Position numbers and translations under genes: made by a program. From Candidatus Nomurabacteria bacterium RIFCSPLOWO2_01_FULL_46_18 (lineage in GTDB: Bacteria > Patescibacteriota > Minisyncoccia > Phycocordibacterales > UBA9973), in assembly GCA_001786015.1 (NCBI GenBank), contig MFVH01000002.1, positions 922-15,130 on the forward strand: 14,209 bases of DNA, written 5' to 3'. Every line of letters begins with the position of its first letter. Position 1 is the stretch's first letter. Positions 7,973-13,703 of this stretch are shown in pieces. The notes under the pieces were generated by a model that was not told the DNA's origin, made no database searches, and was given only the letters and a program-made list of their open reading frames with translations.

Positions 7973-9274
7973 ATGCGAGTGGTAACGAGATTTGCTCCGT
8001 CGCCGACGGGGTTTATGCATATCGGATCCGTAAGGACCGCCCTTTATGCCTGGCTTTGGGCAAAAAAAAATAACGGGTCTTTTATCCTACGAATTGAGGA
8101 CACGGACAAAGAAAGGGAAGTCGCGGGTTCGCTCAAGCATATTATCGAATCTCTGAAGTGGCTCTCACTGGACTGGGACGAAGGGCCGAACGTGGGCGGG
8201 CCGCATAAACCCTATATTCAATCGGAACGGCTCCCGATTTACCGTAAATATGCCGAGAGACTGAGAAGGGCTGGTCATATATATGCCGACGGTGATGCGC
8301 TCCGATTTAAAATTCCCGAAAAAAAAAGATGGCACTGGCATGATATCGTCCACGGCGAACTTTCGGCCGGGGAAGAGGCACTGGAAGATTTTATTTTAAT
8401 TAAATCGAACGGCTATCCGACATACAACTTTGCGCATATCGTCGACGACATCGAAATGGAAGTGACTCATGTGATGCGCGGAGAAGAATTTATTTCTTCG
8501 ACTCCGAAATTTTTGTCCGTTTATGAAGCGCTGGGAGTCCTCCCGCCGAAATACGCCACTCTGCCGCACATTTTGGGGCCGTCCGGAAAAAAGAAATTGA
8601 GCAAAAGGGATGGCGCTAAAGATTTACTTTTGTACAAAGAAGAGGGCTACTTACCGGACGCTTTCATAAATTTCTTGGCGCTCCTTGGTTGGAATCCGGG
8701 AGATGATCGGGAAATTTTTAGTCGGGGTGAATTGATTCGCGCCTTCGAACTCGAACGGATCCAGAAATCCGGCGCCCAGATGAACGAGGAAAAGCTCGAC
8801 TGGATAAATAAAGAACACCTGAAAAAACTTCCGGCCGAAGAAATAAAAAATAATATCTTGATTTTGCTTCCGGAAGAGCTTCGAAATGAAAAAATCATAC
8901 CGCTTATCTACGAGCGAATTTCAAAGTGGGGAGACGTGAAAACCATGCTCGGGGCAGGGGAGTTGGACTTTTTCATCAAGCGGCCGGAAATAAAAAAAGA
9001 AAAGCTCATTTATAAAAACGCTCCGGCGGAGAAAATTTCGGAAAATTTAAAATTGGCGGTAGCGGCGCTGAAAAATATCTCCGAAAATAATTTCAGCCAC
9101 GAGAACATAAAGAGCGCGCTTACGCTCATCGCGCAAAATTTAAAAAATAGGGGAGAGCTCTTGCATCCGGTGCGTTACGCTCTCTCCGGGAGCGATAAAT
9201 CGCCCGACCCGTTTATAATTTCAGAAATTTTGGGAAAAAATGAAACTATCCAAAGATTGGAAAAGGCAATTTAA
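7973..9274 (+). CDS. gltX: Glutamyl-tRNA synthetase, short form
   Basis: This class I aminoacyl-tRNA synthetase attaches glutamate to tRNA-Glu, and to tRNA-Gln if the organism relies on amidation by GatCAB (not visible here). The HIGH motif is H16-I-G-S in RFAPSPTGFMHIGSVRTALYAWL, and KMSKS is KLSKR at 208-212. RIEDTD, PTYNFAHIVDD, THVMRGEEFISSTPK and LALLGWNPGDDRE are also diagnostic. At 433 aa it is about 40 residues shorter than E. coli GluRS. The loss is localised: after GHIYADGD (101-108) the sequence goes straight into ALRFKIPE, skipping the roughly 45-residue part of the acceptor-binding domain that usually carries the CxC zinc site and the YDGxCR motif. The C-terminal anticodon-binding part is present. 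The 3' end overlaps the next gene by 35 nt. Confidence 0.95.
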   Translation: MRVVTRFAPSPTGFMHIGSVRTALYAWLWAKKNNGSFILRIEDTDKEREVAGSLKHIIESLKWLSLDWDEGPNVGGPHKPYIQSERLPIYRKYAERLRRAGHIYADGDALRFKIPEKKRWHWHDIVHGELSAGEEALEDFILIKSNGYPTYNFAHIVDDIEMEVTHVMRGEEFISSTPKFLSVYEALGVLPPKYATLPHILGPSGKKKLSKRDGAKDLLLYKEEGYLPDAFINFLALLGWNPGDDREIFSRGELIRAFELERIQKSGAQMNEEKLDWINKEHLKKLPAEEIKNNILILLPEELRNEKIIPLIYERISKWGDVKTMLGAGELDFFIKRPEIKKEKLIYKNAPAEKISENLKLAVAALKNISENNFSHENIKSALTLIAQNLKNRGELLHPVRYALSGSDKSPDPFIISEILGKNETIQRLEKAI

Positions 9275-10562
9275 GCTTGTATTTACTGGGTTTTTGGGGA
9301 CTTGCCTGGTCGTCACGCTTATCTTTCCGGCGTTTTTTTCTTACGGGCAAACGGCTCGGGATCTGCAAAACAAGATCGAGCAGAAGAACGAAGATATCGC
9401 CAAGCTTGAAGCGGAAATAAAACAGTATCAAATACAGCTGAACGACTTGGGGAAGCAGAAAAGCTCTCTGGCCGGCGAGCTGAAACAACTCGACATTACC
9501 AGAAAAAAACTGGTCGCCGATATCGCCATAACTCAAAATAAGATCGACAAGACGAATCTAAAGATCGGGGGCTTAAGTTCGCAAATCGGAAGCAAAGAAG
9601 AACTGATTGCCAATGACCTCCGGGCGATTGCCGAAAACATCAAAAAAACCGATGAATTCGAGCAGACAACTTTGATTGAAATCCTGCTTTCGAAAAATGA
9701 TTTCACTCTGGTCTGGAACGACGTCGATAATCGAGCCACCGTCCGCGAAAAAATCCGGCAAACGATCAATGAGCTCCGGGAGGTTAAAAGCGAACTGGAA
9801 GACACCCGGGAAGAGACAATCGCGGCAAAAAAAGAACTGGAGGCGCTCAAATCCAAACTGGCCGACCAAAAAAAGATCGTCGACCAGAATACCAAAGACA
9901 AAAATAAGCTCCTGACGCAGACCAAAAACAGTGAAGCCAATTACCAGGCCCTGGTAGCCGATCGACGGGCTAAAACGCTTGTCTTTGAAAAAGAGCTTCG
10001 CGACTACGAATCGCAGCTCAAATATATCCTGGACCCTTCTTCGTTGCCGGGCAAGGGAGTCTTAAGCTGGCCGCTCGATAGCATTCTCATTACCCAAATG
10101 TTCGGCAAAACCGAAGACGGCAAGCGCCTCTACGCCTCCGGCACGCATAATGGGGCGGATTTCCGGGCTTCGATTGGAACACCGGTCAAGGCGATGACCG
10201 ACGGCGTCGTCGCCGGAACGGGAGATACGGACATCCAGTGTCCGGGCGTTTCTTTCGGCCGTTTCGTCTTAATAAAATATAATAACGGACTGGCCGGGAC
10301 TTATGGGCACCTTTCGCTTGTTAAGGTGAGTGCCGGACAAAAAGTGAAAAGGGGAGAAATAGTCGCCTACAGCGGCAACACCGGCTACTCGACCGGACCG
10401 CATCTTCATGTGTCTCTCTACGCCAAAGACGCCGTTGAAGTTAAAACTTTGCCGTCAAAATCTTGCCCGGGGCGGGTACTGACCCAGCCAATATCTGCCA
10501 TCAACGCCTATCTTGACCCGCTTTATTATCTGCCGCCTTACACGGCAAGTATGGTAAAATAA
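9240..10562 (+). CDS. Secreted coiled-coil M23 (LytM/EnvC-type) peptidase
   Basis: M23 metallopeptidases cut peptidoglycan cross-bridges or, in EnvC-like proteins, activate amidases during cell separation. Residues 1-12 are basic and about 13-33 hydrophobic, forming a signal peptide or anchor. Residues about 38-130 and 165-260 are long Lys/Glu/Gln-rich coiled coils. The C-terminal LytM domain (about 275-400) keeps its zinc and catalytic residues: H303 and D307 in HNGADF, H357 in TYGHLS, and H388/H390 in GPHLHVSLY. Because the zinc ligands are intact it should be an active enzyme, unlike degenerate EnvC. The chosen ATG at 9240 lies inside gltX (35-nt overlap), but it is the only start that keeps the signal peptide. 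It may process septal wall made by the FtsW pathway upstream; that is inference from context. Confidence 0.88.
   Translation: MKLSKDWKRQFKLVFTGFLGTCLVVTLIFPAFFSYGQTARDLQNKIEQKNEDIAKLEAEIKQYQIQLNDLGKQKSSLAGELKQLDITRKKLVADIAITQNKIDKTNLKIGGLSSQIGSKEELIANDLRAIAENIKKTDEFEQTTLIEILLSKNDFTLVWNDVDNRATVREKIRQTINELREVKSELEDTREETIAAKKELEALKSKLADQKKIVDQNTKDKNKLLTQTKNSEANYQALVADRRAKTLVFEKELRDYESQLKYILDPSSLPGKGVLSWPLDSILITQMFGKTEDGKRLYASGTHNGADFRASIGTPVKAMTDGVVAGTGDTDIQCPGVSFGRFVLIKYNNGLAGTYGHLSLVKVSAGQKVKRGEIVAYSGNTGYSTGPHLHVSLYAKDAVEVKTLPSKSCPGRVLTQPISAINAYLDPLYYLPPYTASMVK
10552..10560 (+). promoter_or_regulatory. Extended -10 promoter for the 45-aa membrane protein
   Basis: TGG plus TAAAAT (hexamer 10555-10560) overlaps the last codons of the M23 gene. 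It is followed by 6 adenines and then the ATG at 10567, predicting a leaderless mRNA. Because it overlaps coding sequence, chance cannot be excluded. Confidence 0.45.
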
Positions 10563-10566
10563 AAAA

Positions 10567-10704
10567 ATGAAAAACAAGAGTGCCGGATTCATCCAGATCA
10601 TCATCGTAATCATTGTTGTTCTCTTTATTTTGAAGTTCTTGGGCCTGACGCTCTCGGATGTCATCAATTGGTTTAAAACGACATTTGAAAGCGTTTTGAG
10701 ATAA
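10567..10704 (+). CDS. Small single-span membrane protein (45 aa), unknown function
   Basis: A short reading frame encodes 45 residues: a basic N-terminus (MKNKSAGF), a hydrophobic run of Ile/Val/Leu/Phe at about 9-26, and an amphipathic tail ending DVINWFKTTFESVLR. It starts 4 nt after the M23 peptidase stop, on the same strand, with no SD sequence. The membrane segment, the tight spacing and the promoter geometry support a real gene, but no motif identifies a function. The N-out or N-in topology cannot be decided. The following 82 bp to the convergent gene contain no clear terminator. Confidence 0.6.
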   Translation: MKNKSAGFIQIIIVIIVVLFILKFLGLTLSDVINWFKTTFESVLR

Positions 10705-10786
10705 ATCGAAGCACTATGTTAACAAGATATATTGTGCGACACGTCCTGTATTTGATTATATAGCCATTTAACTACTCCCCTTCATC

Positions 10787-11158
10787 TTATTTACACGTAC
10801 TCGAAAGCTCATAGCCCGCTCGTTCGGCTTCTTCGGCGGTGGTAAAGTAAATTCGATTTTCTTGCTTGATGGTTTTTCCGCCGGTGCAGCCGATCGAATA
10901 ATATTTCTGACCGCGAGAAGAGGCGAAAAAGGTCTTCCCTACTGAAGGCAGTTGGTTAAATTTTGTAACCACCTGTTTTTCCGAGGCGCTAAGCACATTG
11001 GCTTCCTGATTTGGATATTCAATTTTTATTCCGCTAGAATCTGATTCTTTAGAGAGCCGACCGAGCTCAAATGAACCCAAACCGACCAAAACAACTATTA
11101 TGATGGTTACAATGTCCTTTCCACGGTCGGTTAGAAGCCAAGCCTTGATTTTTTCCAT
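10787..11158 (-). CDS. Membrane-anchored protein with Ada-like metal-binding-type domain
   Basis: The 123-aa protein has a basic start (MEKIKAWLLTDRGKD), one membrane span at about 17-33, a polar linker (about 35-70), and a small C-terminal domain at about 73-123. That domain has a layout recalling the Ada N-terminal zinc domain family: FFASSRGQKYYSIGC, then a Lys/Glu segment, then IYFTTAEEAERAGYELSSTC. Only two cysteines (in the SIGC and STC stretches) are present, not the four of true Ada, so DNA repair activity is not implied. Similar span-plus-domain proteins are, to my recollection, frequent in Parcubacteria. It is transcribed divergently from rpmA across 26 bp. The tail is convergent with the 45-aa gene. 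Function unknown. Confidence 0.75.
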   Translation of the reverse strand: MEKIKAWLLTDRGKDIVTIIIVVLVGLGSFELGRLSKESDSSGIKIEYPNQEANVLSASEKQVVTKFNQLPSVGKTFFASSRGQKYYSIGCTGGKTIKQENRIYFTTAEEAERAGYELSSTCK

Positions 11159-11184
11159 AAAATTATATATACTCTAGCACACGT
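11159..11184. promoter_or_regulatory. Shared divergent promoter region between the Ada-like gene and rpmA
   Basis: The 26-bp gap is an alternating AT tract. On the plus strand TATACT (11168-11173) sits 11 nt before the rpmA ATG, giving a predicted leader of about 4-5 nt. On the minus strand the same tract offers TATATA 7 nt, or TATAAT 3 nt, before the ATG at 11158. The two -10 elements overlap, so the two polymerases should exclude each other. No SD is present for either gene. Confidence 0.5.
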
Positions 11185-11457
11185 ATGGCACATAGAAAAG
11201 CTGGCGGAATCGCCAAAAATTTAAGAGATTCAAATCCTAAATATCTCGGAACCAAACTAGCCGACGGGCAGAGCGCTCGAGCGGGTAATATTATTGTCCG
11301 CCAGCGTGGAACCCCAATCCTCCCCGGCTCAAACGTCGGGCTGGGCAAAGATCACACTCTCTTTGCTCTCAAAGACGGTGTCGTCAAATTCAGCTCTAAA
11401 CGAAAAACCTCCTTCCACGGCAAAACCGTGTTAAAAAAAGTAGCAAACGTAGTTTAA
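11185..11457 (+). CDS. rpmA: 50S ribosomal protein L27 (bL27)
   Basis: bL27 sits at the peptidyl-transferase side of the large subunit, its N-terminal tail reaching the P-site tRNA. The 90-aa sequence matches throughout: MAHRKAGG at the start, DSNPKYLGTKLADGQ, then the family core AGNIIVRQRGTPILPGSNVGLGKDHTLFALKDGVVKF. The N-terminus begins directly with MAH, with no cleaved Firmicutes-type extension. The usual partner rplU (bL21) is not next to it here. It faces away from the Ada-like gene and converges with the ncRNA, whose terminator lies just beyond its stop. Confidence 0.97.
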   Translation: MAHRKAGGIAKNLRDSNPKYLGTKLADGQSARAGNIIVRQRGTPILPGSNVGLGKDHTLFALKDGVVKFSSKRKTSFHGKTVLKKVANVV

Positions 11458-11464
11458 AAATTTC

Positions 11465-11509
11465 TTAATAAAACAACATGGCCGTCCGCTCAAACTGAGC
11501 GGACGGCCA
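11465..11509 (-). terminator. Intrinsic terminator of the ncRNA
   Basis: A perfect 14-bp GC-rich stem (11479-11492 with 11496-11509, loop of 3) is followed on the minus strand by a T-rich run (TGTTGTTTTATT, 11467-11478). On the plus strand the hairpin is followed by AATCTTCC, with no T-tract, so it terminates the minus-strand transcript. It may also shield the RNA 3' end or block read-through from rpmA. Confidence 0.85.
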
Positions 11510-11714
11510 ATCTTCCTGCCTCCCTACGGAGGCCGTTCCCGAGTGCCCTCGATGAGGAGGAGAGTACAGCCCGTGGGGCGCGACTCCTGCTCGAAGGGAA
11601 CACGGAAGTGATGGATCATCGCCTTCCTCCTTCTGCCAGCTTTGCTTTGCTGGCTTGGTGGGGTGAGGTACTAGCACCCTCAAGTCCGACCATTTGTCAG
11701 ATTCTTGAGGATCC
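11465..11714 (-). ncRNA. Candidate stand-alone structured RNA of about 245 nt, family not recognised
   Basis: A near-consensus promoter (11721-11748, minus strand) predicts a 5' end at G 11714, and an intrinsic terminator ends the transcript near 11465. In between the sequence is packed with helices: 11704-11710 with 11678-11684, continued by 11696-11701 with 11685-11690; 11649-11654 with 11635-11640 (8-nt loop); 11596-11605 with 11533-11540 (CCG plus UUCCC against GGGAA plus CGG, 2-nt bulge); and 11528-11533 with 11518-11523 (4-nt loop). The last two share a base pair edge, so they may alternate there. Its GC-rich body contrasts with the AT-rich flanks. I see no tmRNA tag frame, no RNase P GAGGAAAGUCC core, no SRP GGAAGGAAGCAGCC loop and no 6S-type end-to-end stem. 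Downstream there is only convergent rpmA, so it is not a leader. A plus-strand origin is less likely because the T-tract is on the minus side. Confidence 0.75.
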
Positions 11715-11720
11715 ATTTAA

Positions 11721-11748
11721 ATTATATCAAATATAGAAATTATTTCAA
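11721..11748 (-). promoter_or_regulatory. Sigma-70-type promoter of the ncRNA
   Basis: On the minus strand TTGAAA (11743-11748) and a perfect TATAAT (11721-11726) are separated by 16 bp. Counting 6 nt past the hexamer puts the start at G 11714, the same spacing as at the protein genes with this promoter type. The promoter lies entirely in the gap after the rplI stop codon. Confidence 0.85.
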
Positions 11749-11758
11749 GTGATTAACT

Positions 11759-12202
11759 CTATTCAGCCTCAACGACAAGTTTAAAAAAAGACTTCTTATT
11801 CCCTACTTTTACCGAAATTTCAAATTCACCCAATGTTTTCAAGGGTTTTTCGAGATCTATAAACTCTTCATTTATTTCCACTCGATGTTCTTCGTGTAGG
11901 GCAACGGCAATTTCTTTTTTATGAATGCCAGAAAATAAATGTCCCTTTTCATCGGCTTTCGCTTTTATGCGCACAACTTTGTCTTTCAATTCTTCCAAAT
12001 TCTTTTCGAGAAGCTCCGCCTGAATTTCTTTTTTCACCACTATTTCTTTTTTTCTTCTCTCCAGCTCCGCTAGATTTTTCGGATTGGCAACCTCCGCGAG
12101 CTTCCTCGGCAAGAGAAAATTCATCGCGTAGCCATCGTTGACGTCTTTGACATCATGCCTCTTCCCTACCCTCGGCACATCTTGTAAAAAAATTACGCGC
12201 AT
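11759..12202 (-). CDS. rplI: 50S ribosomal protein L9 (bL9)
   Basis: bL9 binds 23S rRNA near the L1 stalk and has two globular domains joined by a long helix. The frame is open to an ATG at 12223, but the family N-terminus MxVIxLxDVxxxGKxGDVxxVxDGYAxNFLxP matches from the ATG at 12202 (MRVIFLQDVPRVGKRHDVKDVNDGYAMNFLLPRKLA). I therefore use 12202 (147 aa), 8 nt after the protease stop. Residues about 45-75 form the Lys/Glu-rich connecting helix. The C-terminal domain has the GHLFSGIHKKEIAVAL block (family GkLFGSVTxxdIaxal). The gene is last in a minus-strand run, and the ncRNA promoter follows its stop. bL9 has been reported missing in some CPR groups, so its presence helps place the organism. 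Confidence 0.95.
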   Translation of the reverse strand: MRVIFLQDVPRVGKRHDVKDVNDGYAMNFLLPRKLAEVANPKNLAELERRKKEIVVKKEIQAELLEKNLEELKDKVVRIKAKADEKGHLFSGIHKKEIAVALHEEHRVEINEEFIDLEKPLKTLGEFEISVKVGNKKSFFKLVVEAE

Positions 12203-12210
12203 AAAATCAA

Positions 12211-13449
12211 TTAAGAATTCCAATTCAATAAAAGTTCGACTGCTTTATCCATCTGCGGATCTTTTTCACTCTCCGAATCCCCGCCTGCGCGGGCAGGTTC
12301 TTTGGAAAATTCCACCAAATAGTCCGGTGTGAGGCCTTTATCGGTAATCAAATTCCCATTGGGAGTGAGCCACTTGGCAACGGTAATCTTTAAGAGTGTG
12401 TCCGGCGTTATGTCCACCACCTCCTGAACCGAGCCTTTACCGTAGCTCTCCGACCCCACTAAAATTGCGCGCTTATGATCCTGCATCGCGCCGGCCAGAA
12501 TTTCCGAAGCGCTGGCCGAGCCGCCATCGATCAGGATCACGAACTTGAGCTTATCGTTGAAAACATTATAGCCCTTGCTCCGAAAAACTTTCGGCTCCGA
12601 TTCTTCCCCGTAATCCTCGGTGACTACAACTTTCCCTTCCGGCAAAAACCAGCTGGCCATCGAGATCGCCGCTTCCAGATACCCGCCGGGATTCCCGCGC
12701 AGATCCAAGAGGAGCTTATCGCTTTTTGCTTGAGCGAACTGCCTGATCGCGTCGCGGAAGAGCGACGGAGAGTTGGCGGAAAAGCTGTAAAGCTCCACGA
12801 CAAAAATTCCATCCTTGCGCGATTCGGTGTCGAGCGTGGGGATATTAATAATATCCCGGACGATCTTTATTTCCCTCGGCTCTCGCTCCCCCTCCCGCAG
12901 GATTGAAAGCGAAACGGTTGTCCCCTGTTCTCCGCGGATGAGCTTGATCGCCTGATCCACGCCCAAGCCGGCGGTAGTCGTCTCATCGATCTTTAAAATT
13001 TTATCGCCCGACTCGATGCCGGCTCGATAGGCCGGAGTGTTCTTCAAGGGCGCGATCACGGTCAGCACCCTGTTTTTGATGCCAATTTCCATACCGACTC
13101 CGCTGAAATTACCGGAAATATCCTCTTCAAAAATTTTGGCTTCATCGGGGGCAAAAAATTCGCTGTAGGGGTCATTCAGGGAGCCGATCAATCCGGAAAT
13201 CGCGCCGTAAACCTTCTCCTGGTCGGTAACCTTCTCCGCTCCTGGATATTTGTCATTGATAACGTTCCATACTTTCCAAAAAGGAGAAAAGTCCGCGGTC
13301 GTTTGGACGGCGGTTTCCTTGCCGGTTAAGGTCAGGACTTTTTCAATCTCCGGCCGGTTGTTAAAACCGACGTAAATGCCGAAGCCGAAAGTGAAAACTA
13401 CCAAGAGAACGATGGCGTAAGCGCGCCTGGTTTTAAAAAATTCGATCAT
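12211..13449 (-). CDS. S41 C-terminal processing protease (CtpA family)
   Basis: S41 enzymes are membrane-anchored serine proteases that trim or degrade exported proteins, including wall hydrolases in some bacteria. The 412-aa protein has one N-terminal span (about 11-28), an S41 N-terminal segment with DPYSEFFAPDE (about 93-104), a PDZ domain (about 110-195, SGVGMEIGI and AGIESGDKILKI), and the protease core. By comparison with the Bacillus CtpB spacing, the catalytic residues are S313 (in DGGSASASEI), K338 (in SYGKGS) and Q342, all present. LLLDLRGNPGG (246-256) is also diagnostic. The stretch PARAGG near residues 391-396, in the variable C-terminal tail, is encoded by a palindromic DNA repeat. 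It follows the 67-aa membrane protein by 4 nt and precedes rplI by 8 nt, with no SD. Confidence 0.95.
   Translation of the reverse strand: MIEFFKTRRAYAIVLLVVFTFGFGIYVGFNNRPEIEKVLTLTGKETAVQTTADFSPFWKVWNVINDKYPGAEKVTDQEKVYGAISGLIGSLNDPYSEFFAPDEAKIFEEDISGNFSGVGMEIGIKNRVLTVIAPLKNTPAYRAGIESGDKILKIDETTTAGLGVDQAIKLIRGEQGTTVSLSILREGEREPREIKIVRDIINIPTLDTESRKDGIFVVELYSFSANSPSLFRDAIRQFAQAKSDKLLLDLRGNPGGYLEAAISMASWFLPEGKVVVTEDYGEESEPKVFRSKGYNVFNDKLKFVILIDGGSASASEILAGAMQDHKRAILVGSESYGKGSVQEVVDITPDTLLKITVAKWLTPNGNLITDKGLTPDYLVEFSKEPARAGGDSESEKDPQMDKAVELLLNWNS
12276..12297. repeat. Palindromic short repeat, copy 1 (inside the S41 protease gene)
   Basis: A 22-bp block is identical to 14121-14142. Its core CCCGCCTGCGCGGGCAGG can form two overlapping hairpins, CCCGC/GCGGG and CCTGC/GCAGG. 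It lies in the variable tail of the protease and is translated as PARAGGD. Confidence 0.75.
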
Positions 13450-13453
13450 TGGA

Positions 13454-13657
13454 TTAAGGTTCGCGATTTTCGGAAAAATTATCGTAAGTCATTTCTTTCT
13501 TTTCTTGCTTCTCTTGCCGATAAATCAAATAACTTATGTAAACGAGAACCAGGCCGGAGAGGGTCATCAGAATATTTTTCCAAAAATGCGGCACGCCGAA
13601 ATACGGCAAAATCGCGACCCAGATTCCCAGAATAAGAAATACTCTTCCCTTCCGCAT
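13454..13657 (-). CDS. Small two-span membrane protein (67 aa), unknown function
   Basis: The sequence has a basic start (MRKGR), a hydrophobic stretch at about 6-20, a short polar turn (FGVPHFWK), a second span at about 29-46, and a charged cytosolic-type tail (YRQEKQEKKEMTYDNFSENREP). A good promoter immediately upstream and a 4-nt gap to the S41 protease gene support a real gene that leads the protease-rplI run. No motif indicates a function; a role as a partner of the protease is only suggested by position. Confidence 0.75.
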   Translation of the reverse strand: MRKGRVFLILGIWVAILPYFGVPHFWKNILMTLSGLVLVYISYLIYRQEKQEKKEMTYDNFSENREP

Positions 13658-13663
13658 AAATCC

Positions 13664-13691
13664 ATTATACCCGAAGAGACCCGCAATGCAA
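13664..13691 (-). promoter_or_regulatory. Promoter of the 67-aa protein / S41 protease / rplI run
   Basis: On the minus strand a perfect TATAAT occupies 13664-13669, with TTGCAT (13686-13691) 16 bp upstream. The hexamer is followed by 6 nt and the ATG at 13657, so the mRNA should begin at the start codon. It lies in the 46-bp gap between two genes. Confidence 0.7.
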
Positions 13692-13703
13692 ACTCAATGA
13701 AAA

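Noticed and set aside
9214..9219. TATAAT before the M23 peptidase gene
   Set aside because: It is 20 nt from the ATG, within gltX coding sequence, with no -35 or TGn; the spacing does not fit the pattern of the other promoters.
9533..9940. 135-codon minus-strand frame opposite the M23 coiled coil
   Set aside because: The Ser/Leu-rich translation is the usual antisense shadow of a Lys/Glu-rich coiled coil; no independent evidence.
10705..10786. Possible terminator between the convergent 45-aa and Ada-like genes
   Set aside because: Only weak, short inverted matches are seen (for example around 10715-10740), with no GC-rich stem followed by a T-tract.
11510..11714. tmRNA, RNase P RNA, SRP RNA or 6S RNA as the identity of the intergenic RNA
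   Set aside because: I looked for the tag frame, the GAGGAAAGUCC core, the GGAA/AGCAG apical loop and an end-to-end closing stem, and found none; a covariance-model search is still needed.
11465..11716. An 83-codon minus-strand reading frame starting ATGGATCC
   Set aside because: It runs straight through the hairpins and the terminator of the ncRNA, has low-complexity composition with no recognisable motif, and its ATG lies at or before the predicted transcription start.
12203..12223. Upstream start for rplI at 12223
   Set aside because: It would add seven residues and overlap the S41 gene; bL9 proteins begin with the MRVIFLQDV-type strand encoded from 12202.
12475..12906. 143-codon plus-strand frame opposite the S41 protease
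   Set aside because: It is an antisense shadow of a clearly conserved catalytic domain.
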